Assembly (NCBI GenBank): GCA_963556695.1
Contig: CAUWAG010000003.1
Location: 1,798,001-1,862,000, forward strand
Length of the DNA: 64,000 nt
Source of the DNA: Anthostomella pinea
Taxonomy: Eukaryota; Ascomycota; Sordariomycetes; Xylariales; Xylariaceae
Direction: 5' to 3'
The position numbers and the translations under genes are program-made. The notes beneath the pieces were generated by a model, which did not search any database, was not told where the DNA came from, and saw only the letters and a program-made list of their open reading frames with translations. Below, one piece after another: positions 63,846 through 64,000 of this stretch. Position 1 is the first letter of the stretch; each line of letters opens with the position of its first letter.

Positions 63846-64000
63846 ATGCACGCATCCACCACCAAGCTCGCACTGCTATGCCTAGCCGTAGGCCATGTGC
63901 TTGCTTATGAGCTCACCTGGGAGAATAAGGACCACAAGCAGATCGGCGACGTCATCAAGACAGGTAGCAAGTATCAAGAGCTCAAAGTTCCTCATAAGGC
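63846..64000 (+). CDS. Secreted protein, N-terminal part (cut by window edge)
   Basis: Starts MHASTTKLALLCLAVGHVLA, a clear signal peptide (about 20 residues), followed by YELTWENKDHKQIGD and a hydrophilic stretch to the window end. The ATG lies directly after an acceptor: a 66-bp intron (63780-63845) has donor GTAAGC, branch CTAAC and acceptor GTAG, so it is most likely in the 5' UTR. No cysteine is seen in the visible mature part (32 residues). Family not recognised; product type uncertain beyond being exported. Confidence 0.65.
   Translation, partial: MHASTTKLALLCLAVGHVLAYELTWENKDHKQIGDVIKTGSKYQELKVPHK

Noticed and set aside
1..64000. UAG reassigned as a sense codon
   Set aside because: ALDH, TAF2, the HET gene and the two-module secreted gene all end naturally at TAG, and UAG is absent inside intact housekeeping genes here.

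Overview
The window looks like nuclear DNA of a filamentous ascomycete (Pezizomycotina; a Dothideomycetes-like genome is my guess, not shown). The evidence is spliced genes with 47-85 bp introns (GTRWGY-like donors, CTAAY/CTGAY branch sites, YAG acceptors), a HET-domain gene, Fot1/pogo and Tad-like transposons, solo LTRs, and AT-rich, stop-riddled repeats of the kind left by repeat-induced point mutation (RIP). No prokaryotic, CRISPR, phage or secondary-metabolite cluster signal was seen.

Region 1 (1-26.4 kb) is dense and mostly housekeeping: the 5' part of RPB1 (-), the COMPASS WD40 subunit SWD1 (-), the eight-exon tRNA-His guanylyltransferase THG1 (+), the nucleolar G-patch protein TMA23 (-), a 1,884-residue DDX60-type Ski2-like helicase (+), an F-box-like/2EXR protein (-), a HET-domain protein broken by one in-frame TAG (-), the APC/C subunit CDC26 with a long low-complexity tail (+), and TAF2 with an eight-copy 13-residue repeat (-). 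Several pairs share divergent promoters (SWD1/THG1, TMA23/helicase, HET/CDC26). Transcription (RPB1, TAF2), chromatin (SWD1) and RNA functions (THG1, TMA23, helicase) lie side by side, but I see no reason to call this a functional cluster.

Region 2 (27-35 kb) is a transposon graveyard. It holds three solo LTRs (two with perfect 5-bp target duplications), a 285-bp AT-rich block, an almost intact Fot1/pogo element whose transposase carries a single Trp-to-stop change, a 5'-truncated LINE scrap with a 12-bp target duplication, and a small secreted six-cysteine protein gene.

Region 3 (35-44 kb) holds a Cys-rich C-terminal-domain protein with an internal TAG, an MFS sugar-porter gene convergent with a MetE/YxjG-like methionine-synthase-family gene, a secreted protein with two near-identical six-cysteine modules, and a double GRF-type zinc-finger gene split by an 838-bp truncated LINE flanked by a 13-bp target duplication.

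Region 4 (44.5-63.5 kb) is dominated by two large Tad-like LINEs on the minus strand. One (44.5 to about 51.1 kb) is decayed and carries a solo LTR inside its 3' end. The other (57,626-63,185) is end-to-end with a 15-bp target duplication and a largely intact reverse transcriptase. Between them lie an aldehyde dehydrogenase gene, a small Cys-rich protein with a duplicated 5'-UTR intron, a small single-pass membrane protein with a signal peptide, and a small single-TM protein. The window closes with another solo LTR and the start of a secreted-protein gene.

The most informative observations are the insertion-split GRF gene, the set of ORFs each interrupted by one in-frame TAG, and the shared C-x5/6-C-x5-C-x5/8-C spacing in secreted or fragmentary Cys-rich ORFs within the transposon-rich half.
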